DNA of 64,000 bases from an uncultured Tateyamaria sp. (GCF_947503415.1 NZ_CANNDS010000002.1:248001-312000), one strand, 5' to 3'. Positions 30,640-40,607 are shown, counted from the first letter of the stretch. Notes: a model not told the origin generated them from the letters alone. Translations and numbers: made by a program.

Positions 30640-32451
30640 TCAGGCTTCGGCCTTTTCCTCCAGCGTCAGCCACTCCTCCTCGGCTGCGTCGAGCTTGGCT
30701 TGGCGCGCCGTTAGCGCTTCCGTGGCTTTGCGGAATTTAACGGGCTCGCGGCTGTAGAGGTCAGGATCGGATAGCAGCTCTTGCAACTTGACCATTTCCG
30801 CCTCCAGCCGTTCGATTTCGGCGGGCAATGCTTCAAGCCGGTGCTTTTCGGTGAAGGACAATCCGGTCTTGGGTGCCTTTGCAGGCTTGGGCGCAACGGT
30901 CGCGGATTTACGCTCCGGATCAGTGCGTTCCTCGACTTCCCTGGGGCCGCGTTGCGTTTGATAGTCGCTCCAACCCCCGGCATACACGGTGGCCTTGCCA
31001 TCGCCTTCCATGGCAATTGTGGTGACAGCCACCCGGTCAAGGAAATCACGGTCGTGGCTGACAAGCAGGACCGTTCCATCATACTGACCCAACAAATCCT
31101 GCAGCAGATCAAGCGTTTCGACATCCAGATCGTTGGTCGGTTCGTCCAGCACCAGAACATTTGACTGCCGCGCCATGATGCGCGCCAGCAAAAGACGCGC
31201 TTTCTCGCCCCCGGACAATGACCGAACGGGCGCGCGGGCCTGCGCTTCGTCAAACAGAAATTCTTTAAGATATCCAACGACATGCTTCGGCGTACCACGC
31301 ACCATGACCTGATCCGCCTTGCCGCTCACGCGCATATCCGGGTCACTGGTCAGGCTGTCCCAAAGGCTTGCGTTCGGATCGAGCTTTGAGCGGGCCTGAT
31401 CAAAGACGGCGAGTTCGAGATTGGTGCCCATGTTGACGGTGCCCGTGTCGGGGGCAACCTCTCCGATCAGGATCTTGAGCAATGTGGTCTTGCCAACACC
31501 GTTGGGACCGACAAAGGCGATGCGGTCGCCGCGTTGCACCTTCAGAGAGAACGGCTCCAGGATGACTTTCCCGCCGTAAGACTTTGATATGCCGACTGCT
31601 TCAAGCACTTTGCGACCGGATTTCGGCCCGGCATCAAGCGCCATTGCAGCCGCGCCTTGTCGCTTGATCTGCGACGCACGTTCCGCACGCAGATCCTGCA
31701 ATGCACGCACCCGGCCCATGTTGCGTTTGCGGCGTGCACTGATGCCTTCGACGGCCCATCGGGCCTCGGCCTTGATCTTGCGGTTGAGTTTGTGACGGGC
31801 GGTGTCTTCCTCTTCCCACGTGCTGTCGCGCCAGGCTTCGAACGCATCAAACCCCTTCTCTTGCCGCTTCACACTTCCCCTGTCGATCCAAAGGGTTGCG
31901 CGGGTAAGCTCACGCAAGAATGCACGATCGTGGGAGATCAGGACAAAGCCTGCGCGGGTCGATTTCAGTTCGGATTCCAGCCATGCGATGGCTTCGATAT
32001 CGAGGTGGTTCGTGGGCTCATCGAGCAGCATCAGGTCGGGCGCTTCGGCCATCAGGCGGGCCAAGGCTGCACGGCGCCGCTCCCCGCCCGAGGCGGTTTC
32101 GACGGGGCGTGCCGGGTCGAACTTCAACCCCTCACCTGCACGCTCCACCTTGTACAGGTCTGATGGTTCCAACCCGTGAATTGCAAAGTCACCCAAGGTC
32201 GCAAAGCCCGACATGTCGGGGTCCTGTTCCATGTATCCGACATTCACGCCGGGGCCCGGAACCACCTCGCCCCGGTCTGGTTCGACCAGTCCACCCATCA
32301 CTTTCAAAAGCGTGGACTTGCCCGACCCGTTGCGGCCCACAAGCGCCACACGGTCGCCGGGCTGAATCACGAGGAACAGGTCGTCAAAGACGGGATCACC
32401 ACCAAAGGTAAGCGAAATATCGGATAGCTGCAGCAGGGGTACACGGGCCAT
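30640..32451 (-). CDS. uup: ABC-F ATPase, Uup-like
   Basis: This 603-residue soluble protein has two ABC domains and no membrane segments: Walker A GRNGSGKST and GPNGVGKTT, signatures SGGERRRAAL and LSGGEKARLLL, and Walker B LMLLDEPTNHLD and LVLDEPTNDLD. A charged linker and a C-terminal coiled coil (IERLEAEMVKLQELL) fit Uup, which acts on ribosomes and affects transposon excision and replication. Antibiotic resistance is not implied. The 120 bases upstream hold GC-rich repeats and a possible leader frame. Confidence 0.9.
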   Translation of the reverse strand: MARVPLLQLSDISLTFGGDPVFDDLFLVIQPGDRVALVGRNGSGKSTLLKVMGGLVEPDRGEVVPGPGVNVGYMEQDPDMSGFATLGDFAIHGLEPSDLYKVERAGEGLKFDPARPVETASGGERRRAALARLMAEAPDLMLLDEPTNHLDIEAIAWLESELKSTRAGFVLISHDRAFLRELTRATLWIDRGSVKRQEKGFDAFEAWRDSTWEEEDTARHKLNRKIKAEARWAVEGISARRKRNMGRVRALQDLRAERASQIKRQGAAAMALDAGPKSGRKVLEAVGISKSYGGKVILEPFSLKVQRGDRIAFVGPNGVGKTTLLKILIGEVAPDTGTVNMGTNLELAVFDQARSKLDPNASLWDSLTSDPDMRVSGKADQVMVRGTPKHVVGYLKEFLFDEAQARAPVRSLSGGEKARLLLARIMARQSNVLVLDEPTNDLDVETLDLLQDLLGQYDGTVLLVSHDRDFLDRVAVTTIAMEGDGKATVYAGGWSDYQTQRGPREVEERTDPERKSATVAPKPAKAPKTGLSFTEKHRLEALPAEIERLEAEMVKLQELLSDPDLYSREPVKFRKATEALTARQAKLDAAEEEWLTLEEKAEA

Positions 32452-32490
32452 ATCGGGGCAGCTAGTTGGTCAATCGGGGGCCGTCAACCG

Positions 32491-32536
32491 GGGTGTCACC
32501 CCCCGTGCACCCTGCGTGCACCCCCTGTACACCCCC
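32491..32536 (-). repeat. G-rich near-repeats upstream of uup
   Basis: On the reverse strand GGGGGTGTACA, GGGGGTGCACG and GGGTGCACG follow each other, ending in the palindromic GGGGTGTCACCCC. They lie 40-85 bases before the uup start. A 25-codon frame from an ATG at 32573 to a TGA at 32496-32498 runs through them. Confidence 0.45.
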
Positions 32537-32579
32537 AACGCACGCAGGACCCATCATGCGCGCAACGCATCATCCTGCC

Positions 32580-32629
32580 TTTTGGCCGAAAATACTTTGG
32601 GACGTCTGGGGAACAATGGCCCCCGAGAC
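32580..32629 (+). repeat. Dispersed hairpin repeat, copy C (degenerate)
   Basis: TTTTGGCCGAAAATAC, then GGGACGTCTGGGG and a CCCCCGAGA arm follow the block order of the copies at 292-338 and 63592-63638, but the hairpin is imperfect. Confidence 0.45.
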
Positions 32630-32633
32630 GGTC

Positions 32634-32655
32634 GGATCGGGGCAACCCGATCCGG
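32634..32655. other. Perfect 9-bp hairpin downstream of olsB
   Basis: CGGATCGGG (32634-32642) and CCCGATCCG (32647-32655) pair perfectly around a four-base loop that reads GCAA on the forward strand. It lies 6 bases past the olsB stop on the reverse strand. No T-run follows, so it is more likely a stability hairpin than a classical terminator. Confidence 0.55.
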
Positions 32656-32660
32656 AATCC

Positions 32661-33383
32661 CTATCCCGCGATCACGCGCAGCAATCGCTTTCTGGCGGGT
32701 GGGATGGATCCGATTTCGACCCCCGTGAACACATGCAGCGTGTTCATCTTGTCGTCGACCACCGCATGATCGCTGACCCAGCCGCCCATCATCAGGTACG
32801 TGCGCAACAGCGGGGGCATGCGTAGCATCGCCTTTTTCGCATCCGGCTTGCGGCGCAGCCTTGCGGCATAGTTGAAAACCTTGGGTGCCTTGACCCGTGG
32901 CAACCAGTGTGACGGCGCCAGATGGCGGGCTTTCAGCATGGCAAAGGCGTCAAGATAATCGCTCGTTTCCGTGCCTGCAAAGGACGAACACCCAAACAGC
33001 AACTCGATTCCGTTTGCATCCACGTAAGCGGTCATTGCGCCCCAAGCCACGCGCAGGATGTCCGGGTCGATGGCCGCCGGATCAATGCAGAACCGGCCCA
33101 TCTCGACCATCTTGCCGTCGAAGGCCGCAAGCGCGCTGAGTTCGTAATACTGTGCCGAGTAGCTGCGGGTGATCGTCGAACCGGTCAGCGGCATCAAACG
33201 GAAACAACAGACAAGAACGTCGTCGGACACCCGATGGATCAGGATGTGCGTGCAGCGGTCATCATAGTCATCTGTGTCTGCCGCCAGTCCAAAGCACCGC
33301 GCGCGCAGTTCTTGTGATTCTTGAATGTCGGATGCGTTTGCGGCTTCGCGCGCAGTGTACGCCCCTTTTTTCAAACGGATCAC
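32661..33383 (-). CDS. olsB: L-ornithine N-alpha-acyltransferase (OlsB-type)
   Basis: This 240-residue GNAT-related enzyme is proposed to transfer a 3-hydroxyacyl group from ACP to ornithine, giving lyso-ornithine lipid. VCCFRLMPLTGSTITRSYSA, MVEMGRFCIDP, DILRVAWGAMTAYVDANGIE and LFGCSSFAGTE match the OlsB/hemolysin-like acyltransferase family. The second enzyme, OlsA, is not adjacent; the flanking genes are uup and bamE. Ornithine lipids are phosphate-free membrane lipids common in marine Rhodobacterales. Confidence 0.82.
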   Translation of the reverse strand: MIRLKKGAYTAREAANASDIQESQELRARCFGLAADTDDYDDRCTHILIHRVSDDVLVCCFRLMPLTGSTITRSYSAQYYELSALAAFDGKMVEMGRFCIDPAAIDPDILRVAWGAMTAYVDANGIELLFGCSSFAGTETSDYLDAFAMLKARHLAPSHWLPRVKAPKVFNYAARLRRKPDAKKAMLRMPPLLRTYLMMGGWVSDHAVVDDKMNTLHVFTGVEIGSIPPARKRLLRVIAG

Positions 33384-33457
33384 GCCCTCACCCCGTGTCG
33401 ACGCAAATTCCCGCCCCCCGGAAAGGGACAGGCGACCGACAGTATGAGAGCAAGGGC

Positions 33458-33910
33458 TCAGAGAACGCCCTCTGGCCCGATGCGTCCGATGTTTCCGAAC
33501 AGCTGCCGCAGGAATGTGGTATCCTGCACGCCGCTTTCGGTCACACGGCGGGACAGCGTGACAACGCGCCCATCTTCCAACCCGAAGCGTTCGATGTTTT
33601 GCACGACCCCCTCGGGATCAAAGGTGATGGCCAGCACTTGCCGCTCGACCACTTGGGGGCGGCGTGGTCCAAACGTTCGGACCGTGCTGCGGACGTAGAA
33701 GTAATCGCCACCTTCCAAAACCCCACCTGCGGTCGGTGGGCCAACCAGATCCTCTACGGAAGCGCGGGTGTCGATACCGACGACCAGTTCCGCAAGATCT
33801 TCTTCCGGCGGAACATAGCCATGATTCCGGAATGTCGGAGAGCATCCCGCGACCCCAAGCGAAAGGATCAGGGCAAGCCCCGCTGCGGAAAGTGGTGTAA
33901 AGGTCCCCAT
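33458..33910 (-). CDS. bamE: Outer membrane assembly factor BamE (SmpA/OmlA)
   Basis: This 150-residue lipoprotein component of the BAM complex has a signal peptide with lipobox LGVAGC (Cys23). The BamE fold has the GIDTRASVEDLVGPPTAGG helix-turn and DYFYVRSTVRTFGPR followed by VLAITFDPEGVVQNIERFG. The terminal 40 residues are longer than in E. coli, as in other Alphaproteobacteria. It is divergent from the DUF177-rpmF operon. Confidence 0.92.
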   Translation of the reverse strand: MGTFTPLSAAGLALILSLGVAGCSPTFRNHGYVPPEEDLAELVVGIDTRASVEDLVGPPTAGGVLEGGDYFYVRSTVRTFGPRRPQVVERQVLAITFDPEGVVQNIERFGLEDGRVVTLSRRVTESGVQDTTFLRQLFGNIGRIGPEGVL

Positions 33911-34012
33911 TTGACCCCCCTTATCATGCGCCGCCCCTTGCTCCGGAGGCGTGGTGCTTTTATCTCGACTTACTCAAGCTTTGGCCTTGGTTCAAGAAAC
34001 GAAAGTCGGTCC

Positions 34013-34567
34013 ATGTCCCAGACACCCCCTTCGACAGGTGCATTGCGCGTCAGCGGATTGGCCCAGAATGCCGCCACGCCGTTCACCATTGTGCCCGATC
34101 AACGGACCTTGGAAGCCATGGCCGAGACACTGGACCTGACCGGATTGCGCAAGGTTCGCTTTGAAGGTCAGGTGGCGGCCCACGGCGCAAGGGACTGGTT
34201 GTTGACAGCACAGCTGGGCGCGACCGTGACCCAACCGTGCGCCGTGACCCTCGTGCCCGTCACAACCCGTATCGATGTGCCCGTGCGTCGCCTGTTCCTG
34301 CGCGACTATGAAGAGGTGGACACGCCAGAAGCAGAAATGCCCGAGGATGACGAGGTCGAGCGTCTGGGTGTCTGGATCGACCCGGAGGCGGTCCTGATCG
34401 AAGCGCTGAGCCTTGCCGTACCTGATTTTCCGCGCGCCGACGGGGCGGAGCTGGGACAGATCGTTCTGACCGAACCCGGTGTTGCCCCGCTGACGGATGA
34501 GGCCGCCCGCCCCTTTGCCGGCCTTGCCGATCTGAAGTCCAAGCTGGAAGGCGACAAGAACAACTGA
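34013..34567 (+). CDS. DUF177/YceD-family protein
   Basis: This 184-residue acidic protein has the YceD layout: [40 protein letters not shown] and [14 protein letters not shown]. YceD is usually co-transcribed with rpmF and is linked to 23S rRNA and 50S biogenesis. The ATG at 34013 gives [16 protein letters not shown]; the long upstream frame overlaps bamE and is not conserved. No strong ribosome site is visible. A 194-base gap precedes rpmF. Confidence 0.88.
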   Translation: MSQTPPSTGALRVSGLAQNAATPFTIVPDQRTLEAMAETLDLTGLRKVRFEGQVAAHGARDWLLTAQLGATVTQPCAVTLVPVTTRIDVPVRRLFLRDYEEVDTPEAEMPEDDEVERLGVWIDPEAVLIEALSLAVPDFPRADGAELGQIVLTEPGVAPLTDEAARPFAGLADLKSKLEGDKNN

Positions 34568-34761
34568 TTTGCCCTTGCGTCCGGGGCAAGGATGCGTATT
34601 TTGCCGCCCTCACGAGATTTTGGGTTGGACATGCTGCGGCGCTTTGCCTAAACGCTGCTCAACCCGCACTTGGACGAGCCCAAAGCCCGTACATGGGCGA
34701 CCTGATACAACTCGCATCCGCGCATGATCCGCGGCGCTGCCCGAACCGAAGGCCCAATTCA

Positions 34762-34968
34762 ATGGCTGTGCAACAGAATAAAGTGTCGAAATCGCGCCGC
34801 AACAACCGCCGCGCCCACGACAGCTTGACCCCCGCCAACCCCAACGAATGCCCCAACTGCGGCGAGCTGAAACGCCCGCACCATATTTGCGCGGCATGCG
34901 GTCACTATGACGACAACGAGATTGTTGCTATGACCGACGAGGTTGATCTGGAAGACGACGCAGCCTAA
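34762..34968 (+). CDS. rpmF: Large ribosomal subunit protein bL32
   Basis: This 68-residue protein begins [20 protein letters not shown] and carries the zinc-type [18 protein letters not shown] motif, so it is the zinc-dependent C+ form. The tail is acidic. It follows DUF177 and precedes plsX, the usual operon. An in-frame ATG at 34693 upstream is not conserved and is rejected as the start. Confidence 0.97.
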   Translation: MAVQQNKVSKSRRNNRRAHDSLTPANPNECPNCGELKRPHHICAACGHYDDNEIVAMTDEVDLEDDAA

Positions 34969-35002
34969 GCGGCGTTGCTAACGGCAAGGCAAGACATCGC
35001 GC

Positions 35003-36094
35003 ATGACGGCCTCTAAACCTGACCCGGCCGACGCCTCAGCCAAGCTTGCCTTTCCAATTATTCTATCTGTCGACACGATGGGCGGGGACATGGGCCCCGC
35101 TGCCGTCGTGTCTGGCTGTTCCACATCCGCCAAGAAAAACCCCGATCTGGGCTTTATCCTGCACGGTCCGCAGGAGGAATTGGAACGCCTGCTTGCGCGG
35201 CGCAAGAATTTGCAGGGTCGCTGCGTGATCCGCAATGCGGATGGCGTCGTGACGATGGACGACAAGCCAAGCCATGTGGTGCGCAATGGCAAGGGCACGT
35301 CCATGTGGTCCGCCATCGAATCTGTGCGCACGGGCGACGCGGATGTGGTTGTGAGTTGCGGCAACACCGGTGCGCTCATGGCGCTGTCGATGATCCGTTT
35401 GCGCAAGCTGCCCGGTGTGAACCGACCTGCCATCGCCGTCCTTTGGCCCAGCCGGAACCCGCAGGGCTTCAACGTCATGCTCGACGTGGGTGCGGATGTG
35501 CGGGCCGATGCGGACGATCTGCTGCGTTATGCTCTGATGGGTGCCTCATACGCACGCAACGGGATGGACCTGCCCCGCCCGCGAATCGGTCTGCTGAATG
35601 TCGGGACGGAAGAGCACAAAGGCCGGGCCGAGTTGAAAGAAGCCTTCGAGCTGATTGGTGCCCAAGCCGATGCCGCCGAATTTGACTTTGTCGGTTTTGT
35701 CGAAGGTGGCGATATTCAGGGCGACAAGGCCGATGTGATCGTGACGGACGGGTTTACCGGCAATGTGGCGATCAAGACAGGCGAAGGCACGGCGAGCCTG
35801 ATCGGTGATCTGCTGCGCGAAGCCTTCAAGTTCACCCCCCTCTCCCGTCTGGCTTACCTGCTGGCCTTCACCTCGATGCGGCGCCTGCGCAAGCGCATTG
35901 ATCCGCGCCGTGTGAATGGCGGCGTGTTCCTTGGTCTCAATGGAACGGTTGTCAAATCGCACGGGGGCGCAGATGCTACAGGTGTTTCGGCAGCCATCAA
36001 ACTGGCCGCCCAATTGTCCGAACAGGGCTTTAACGACAAGCTGGCCGCCCGGGTCGCCCGGGCCACTGCGCTGGCAGAGGAGAGCAAGTCATGA
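35003..36094 (+). CDS. plsX: Phosphate acyltransferase PlsX
   Basis: It makes acyl-phosphate from acyl-ACP for phospholipid synthesis. The 363 residues contain LSVDTMGGDMGPAAVV, DVVVSCGNTGALMALSMIRL, ARPxIAVLWPS-type VNRPAIAVLWPS, IGLLNVGTEEHKG and VTDGFTGNVAIKTGEG. It peripherally binds the inner membrane. The stop overlaps the fabH ATG by 4 bases. The start at 35003 is 34 bases after rpmF. Confidence 0.97.
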   Translation: MTASKPDPADASAKLAFPIILSVDTMGGDMGPAAVVSGCSTSAKKNPDLGFILHGPQEELERLLARRKNLQGRCVIRNADGVVTMDDKPSHVVRNGKGTSMWSAIESVRTGDADVVVSCGNTGALMALSMIRLRKLPGVNRPAIAVLWPSRNPQGFNVMLDVGADVRADADDLLRYALMGASYARNGMDLPRPRIGLLNVGTEEHKGRAELKEAFELIGAQADAAEFDFVGFVEGGDIQGDKADVIVTDGFTGNVAIKTGEGTASLIGDLLREAFKFTPLSRLAYLLAFTSMRRLRKRIDPRRVNGGVFLGLNGTVVKSHGGADATGVSAAIKLAAQLSEQGFNDKLAARVARATALAEESKS

Positions 36095-37062
36095 CGCTTC
36101 GTGCGGTCGTGCGCGGCGTGGGGCACTATCTGCCTGCACGTGTGGTTGAGAATGCGGAGTTCGAGAAAAGCCTCGATACCAGCGACGAATGGATTCGCAG
36201 CCGCTCGGGCATCGAGCGCCGCCATTTCGTGACCGAAGACGACACAACGTCCAGCATGGCGACCGCTGCTGCACAGGCGGCCTTGAAGGATGCCGGTCTG
36301 GGCCCGGATGATCTTGATGCGATTATTCTGGCAACATCGACTGCCGATCTGACCTTTCCATCTGCCGCGACCATGGTGCAGGCGCAGTTGGGCATGACGG
36401 GCGGCTTTGCCTTTGACGTGCAGGCCGTTTGCGCGGGCTTTGTCTATGCCCTGTCGAATGCGAACGCGTTGATCGTGTCGGGTCAGGCCAAGCGTGTTCT
36501 TGTCATCGGGGCAGAGACGTTTTCCAAGATCATGGACTGGACCGACCGGGGCACGTGCGTGCTGTTTGGTGACGGTGCCGGAGCCTTGGTTCTTGAGGCG
36601 CAGGAGGGCGCAGGAACCGCGGCTGATCGCGGTATCCTTGCCACTGACCTGAACTCTGACGGGCGACACCGCGATCTTTTGTACGTGGATGGTGGTGTCA
36701 GCACAGGCACCAGCGGCTACCTGCGCATGCAGGGCAATCAAGTGTTTCGCCATGCCGTTGAAAAGCTGGCCGCAACGGCAGAAACGGCCATGGAGCGCGC
36801 AGGCGTGACGTCGGACGATGTTGATTGGATCGTGCCGCATCAAGCCAATATTCGCATCATTCAGGGCACTGCCAAAAAGATGGGCGTCGAGATGGACCGG
36901 GTCATCGTGACCGTTCAGGATCACGGCAACACATCGGCGGCATCGATCCCGCTTGCTATGTCGGTGGGGCGTGCCAATGGGCAGATCAAGGACGGTGATC
37001 TGCTGGTCACCGAAGCCATTGGCGGCGGATTGGCATGGGGCGCGGTGGTGCTGCGCTGGTAG
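36091..37062 (+). CDS. fabH: 3-oxoacyl-ACP synthase III (KAS III)
   Basis: It starts fatty-acid synthesis by condensing acetyl-CoA with malonyl-ACP. The 323 residues have the catalytic Cys114 in VQAVCAGF, His250 in VPHQANIRII and Asn280 in GNTSAASIP, plus the GxGAGA-type GDGAGALVLEA. It is coupled to plsX. In related genomes ihfA normally follows directly; here two reverse-strand AraC genes lie between (37065-38670). Confidence 0.97.
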   Translation: MTLRAVVRGVGHYLPARVVENAEFEKSLDTSDEWIRSRSGIERRHFVTEDDTTSSMATAAAQAALKDAGLGPDDLDAIILATSTADLTFPSAATMVQAQLGMTGGFAFDVQAVCAGFVYALSNANALIVSGQAKRVLVIGAETFSKIMDWTDRGTCVLFGDGAGALVLEAQEGAGTAADRGILATDLNSDGRHRDLLYVDGGVSTGTSGYLRMQGNQVFRHAVEKLAATAETAMERAGVTSDDVDWIVPHQANIRIIQGTAKKMGVEMDRVIVTVQDHGNTSAASIPLAMSVGRANGQIKDGDLLVTEAIGGGLAWGAVVLRW

Positions 37063-37064
37063 CT

Positions 37065-37991
37065 CTACCTCCGGGCACGTGCAGCGCCGGGTGTTACCCC
37101 TGTTATCTTGCGAAACACGGTTGTGAAATGTGCCTGACTTGAAAATCCGCACGCGTAAGCAATCTCGATCAGGCTGGTGTCCGTCGACAGCAGCAAATGC
37201 AAGGATTGATCCACGCGCAACTGGATCAGGTATTGGTAAGGCGACCGCCCTGTCCGCGCCTTGAACCCACGGGAAAAGGCGAACGCGTCCATATTCACGG
37301 CGTCCGCAAGGTCCTGCACGGTCACCTGCGACTCGAGGCGCTCCATCAGAAGATCATGCACCTTCTTGAAGGATACTGGATCAAGCGGCTGGGACTTGCG
37401 TTGCGTATCGGTAAGTGTGCCCGCCCGGCGCATCAATTGACACGAGAGTGCCCAGAGCGCCTCATCCATGAACAGCTCATCGCGCCATGCGCCCACAAAC
37501 GCGGCGCGGCTCAGTTCCTGCGCCATCCAGAAGATTGACGAATCGTGGAAGTAGATCTCGAACAGGGCGTCGAATTCAGGTGGTCCACCGTTTCCAATCG
37601 CGTCCGATGTGCGCTGGAAGATACCCTTGGGCAATGACACATGGATGCTGGAAAATTTACCCTCCACCGCAATATCACCTGGTAGATAGGGGCGGCTCAT
37701 TCCGATCTGGCCGGGGCGTGCGTAGGATTCGCGGACAACGCCGCCAAAACTGTCGTACGTCTTGCCGCCACCTTCGATCAGGATGTTCACGTGGAAATCG
37801 TCAAAGGCGGGCGCTTCGAATTCCCCGCCCGGGCAATCGTGCTGCACCAACACGCCCGCACCGAAAGGACCGTCCAGCTTGTTTTGTGTGACGTGGCCAA
37901 AGAAAAGGTCAGTGTCCGGGTCTTCGCTCTGGCCCTGCAAAGACATGACATTTCTGGCAGCGGTGTCCGGCGCAACAGTAGTTTTCGCCAT
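37065..37991 (-). CDS. AraC-family transcriptional regulator
   Basis: This 308-residue regulator has an N-terminal sensor domain and a C-terminal double helix-turn-helix: VTVQDLADAVNMDAFAFSRG, FKARTGRSPYQYLIQLRVDQ and SLIEIAYACGFSSQAHFTTV, then FRKITGVTPGAARARR. The start at 37991 has a GGAGGAGG site 6 bases upstream, whereas the longer frame to 38054 lacks one. The ligand is unknown. It is convergent with fabH, 3 bases between stops, and transcribed toward it. Confidence 0.9.
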   Translation of the reverse strand: MAKTTVAPDTAARNVMSLQGQSEDPDTDLFFGHVTQNKLDGPFGAGVLVQHDCPGGEFEAPAFDDFHVNILIEGGGKTYDSFGGVVRESYARPGQIGMSRPYLPGDIAVEGKFSSIHVSLPKGIFQRTSDAIGNGGPPEFDALFEIYFHDSSIFWMAQELSRAAFVGAWRDELFMDEALWALSCQLMRRAGTLTDTQRKSQPLDPVSFKKVHDLLMERLESQVTVQDLADAVNMDAFAFSRGFKARTGRSPYQYLIQLRVDQSLHLLLSTDTSLIEIAYACGFSSQAHFTTVFRKITGVTPGAARARR

Positions 37992-38162
37992 ATCGATACC
38001 TCCTCCGAGGCCAGCGGAGCCATTGAGTGACGTGCGTGTCCAAAGGTTGGCCAAAGTACGCTCGTCCGGCCGAGCATACGCGCCCGTACCCTCCGCAATG
38101 CAGCTTAGCTAGCACGAGAGCGGCGAATTTCCCTCAGTTTCCCGGACAGGCGCAAAAGTGTC

Positions 38163-38175
38163 GCCCAAATTGGGC
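38163..38175. promoter_or_regulatory. Inverted repeat between the two AraC genes
   Basis: GCCCAA-A-TTGGGC is a perfect 13-base inverted repeat about 170 bases upstream of the first AraC gene. It could be an operator. No T-run follows, so a terminator is unlikely. Confidence 0.35.
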
Positions 38176-38226
38176 AAGAAACCGCCGTTTCAACTCGAGT
38201 TCTGCCCATTTTGCAGGCACGGGTGG

Positions 38227-38670
38227 TCAGAGCGCCACGCTGACACGCAAAGCCTGCGGGCGAACACGGAGTGTCTGCAGGCAGGCGTTTGTCAGTTCTT
38301 CGGCATTATGCAGACCGGTCACATACGCGATCTGGTTCAGGTCAAACCGGGTGTCGATCAGCAAGCGAACGGCCATATCGACCCGCATCCACATCAGATA
38401 CAGCATGGGAGGCATGCCAGCATGCGCCTCGAACGCGCGACGGAAGGCAAACTTGCCCATCGGGCTGAGGTCACACAACATCTCTTCTGTGATGTGCTCA
38501 TCGATCCGGGCGCGCATCCACGTGATGATGCGTTCATATGCGCTGGGGCTCAGACTGTAACCGCGTCGTTCCTGAGCCTGCCTGCTTCCCCGTTCGGCGC
38601 ATGGATCCGGCACAGGGGTGATCGTGGGAATGTTCAGGATTTCCTTTAGAACTGCGGCATGATGCGACAC
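38227..38670 (-). CDS. Short AraC-type regulator (DNA-binding domain only)
   Basis: This 147-residue protein has only a short N-terminal segment and the AraC/XylS DNA-binding domain: YERIITWMRARIDEHITEEM, CDLSPMGKFAFRRAFEAHAG, MPPMLYLMWMRVDMAVRLL and FDLNQIAYVTGLHNAEELTN. It resembles MarA/SoxS in size, but could be a remnant of a longer regulator. The second recognition helix is weaker than usual. It lies upstream of the other AraC gene on the same strand. Confidence 0.72.
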   Translation of the reverse strand: MSHHAAVLKEILNIPTITPVPDPCAERGSRQAQERRGYSLSPSAYERIITWMRARIDEHITEEMLCDLSPMGKFAFRRAFEAHAGMPPMLYLMWMRVDMAVRLLIDTRFDLNQIAYVTGLHNAEELTNACLQTLRVRPQALRVSVAL

Positions 38671-38905
38671 GGTTTCTCCTCCCAGAGCATAATCTACGGT
38701 TGAAAATACCTTATTTTGGGCGTTTCGTCTTTCGCGATCTGGCGGCTGTTTTTCCGCAATCGATCATTTCTGCGGATTTTCGCCCATATGACCGGTACGG
38801 CGGCGTATAGAAGGCACAGCAGTATGCAATGCGTGGGAATTGTGCCGAAAAAGCTTATATCCGGCCAGAAATGGTACATCCGGTGTTCTGGCCAAGGTCT
38901 TGATA

Positions 38906-38935
38906 TTGACTCGTAATTTCCCTGCGCCCTATGCT
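38906..38935 (+). promoter_or_regulatory. Candidate sigma-70 promoter of ihfA
   Basis: TTGACT (38906-38911) and TATGCT (38930-38935) are separated by 18 bases and end 19 bases before the ihfA start. A dedicated promoter is expected because the reverse-strand AraC genes cut ihfA off from the fabH operon. The rest of the gap 38671-38905 shows no convincing gene. Confidence 0.55.
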
Positions 38936-38954
38936 TTGCCAAAGGGGAGTTCTC

Positions 38955-39257
38955 ATGACTGACAAGACATTGACGCGCATGGACCTGAGCGAAGCGGTAT
39001 TTCGTGAGGTTGGATTGTCGCGGAACGAAAGCGCGCAACTGGTTGAAAGCGTGCTGGATCACATGTCGGACGCGCTGGTGCGCGGCGAACAGGTCAAGAT
39101 TTCATCCTTTGGTACATTTTCCGTACGAGACAAATCCGCGCGTGTGGGTCGCAACCCCAAGACGGGTGAAGAAGTGCCGATCAATCCCCGCCGCGTGCTG
39201 ACCTTCCGGCCTTCGCATCTGATGAAAGATCGCGTGGCTGCGGGCAACAAGTCCTGA
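38955..39257 (+). CDS. ihfA: Integration host factor alpha subunit
   Basis: This 100-residue DNA-bending protein forms a heterodimer with IhfB. It has [20 protein letters not shown], the beta-arm segment [20 protein letters not shown] and [20 protein letters not shown] with the intercalating Pro. The ATG at 38955 has GGGGAG upstream. The MerR gene follows 4 bases after its stop, as in many Alphaproteobacteria. Confidence 0.96.
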   Translation: MTDKTLTRMDLSEAVFREVGLSRNESAQLVESVLDHMSDALVRGEQVKISSFGTFSVRDKSARVGRNPKTGEEVPINPRRVLTFRPSHLMKDRVAAGNKS

Positions 39258-39261
39258 GCTG

Positions 39262-40461
<1,200 letters not shown>

Positions 40462-40530
40462 GAAGATCAGGACTCCCTTGCCAATTCCCCCTTGCCCCCG
40501 GCCAGAAATCGGGTATGACACCCCTCACGT

Positions 40531-40607
40531 CGGGCTATGGCGCAGCCTGGTAGCGCGTCCGTCTGGGGGACGGAAGGTCGCAGGTTCGAGTCCTGCTAGC
40601 CCGACCA
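40531..40607 (+). tRNA. tRNA-Pro (anticodon GGG)
   Basis: The 77-base gene folds as a complete cloverleaf. The acceptor CGGGCTA pairs with TAGCCCG, the D arm is GCGC/GCGC, the anticodon stem TCCGT/ACGGA holds loop CTGGGGG with GGG at 34-36, and the T arm is GCAGG-TTCGAGT-CCTGC. CCA is encoded. It lies between merR and dcd. Confidence 0.97.

Noticed and set aside
30640-32451. ABC-F antibiotic resistance gene
   Set aside because: The C-terminal coiled coil and overall layout fit Uup, a housekeeping ABC-F protein.
33314-34012. Long upstream extension of the DUF177 frame
   Set aside because: It lies antisense to bamE and is not similar to DUF177 proteins.
38716-38916. Forward 66-codon frame before ihfA
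   Set aside because: It has no ribosome site or recognisable domain and overlaps the likely ihfA promoter.
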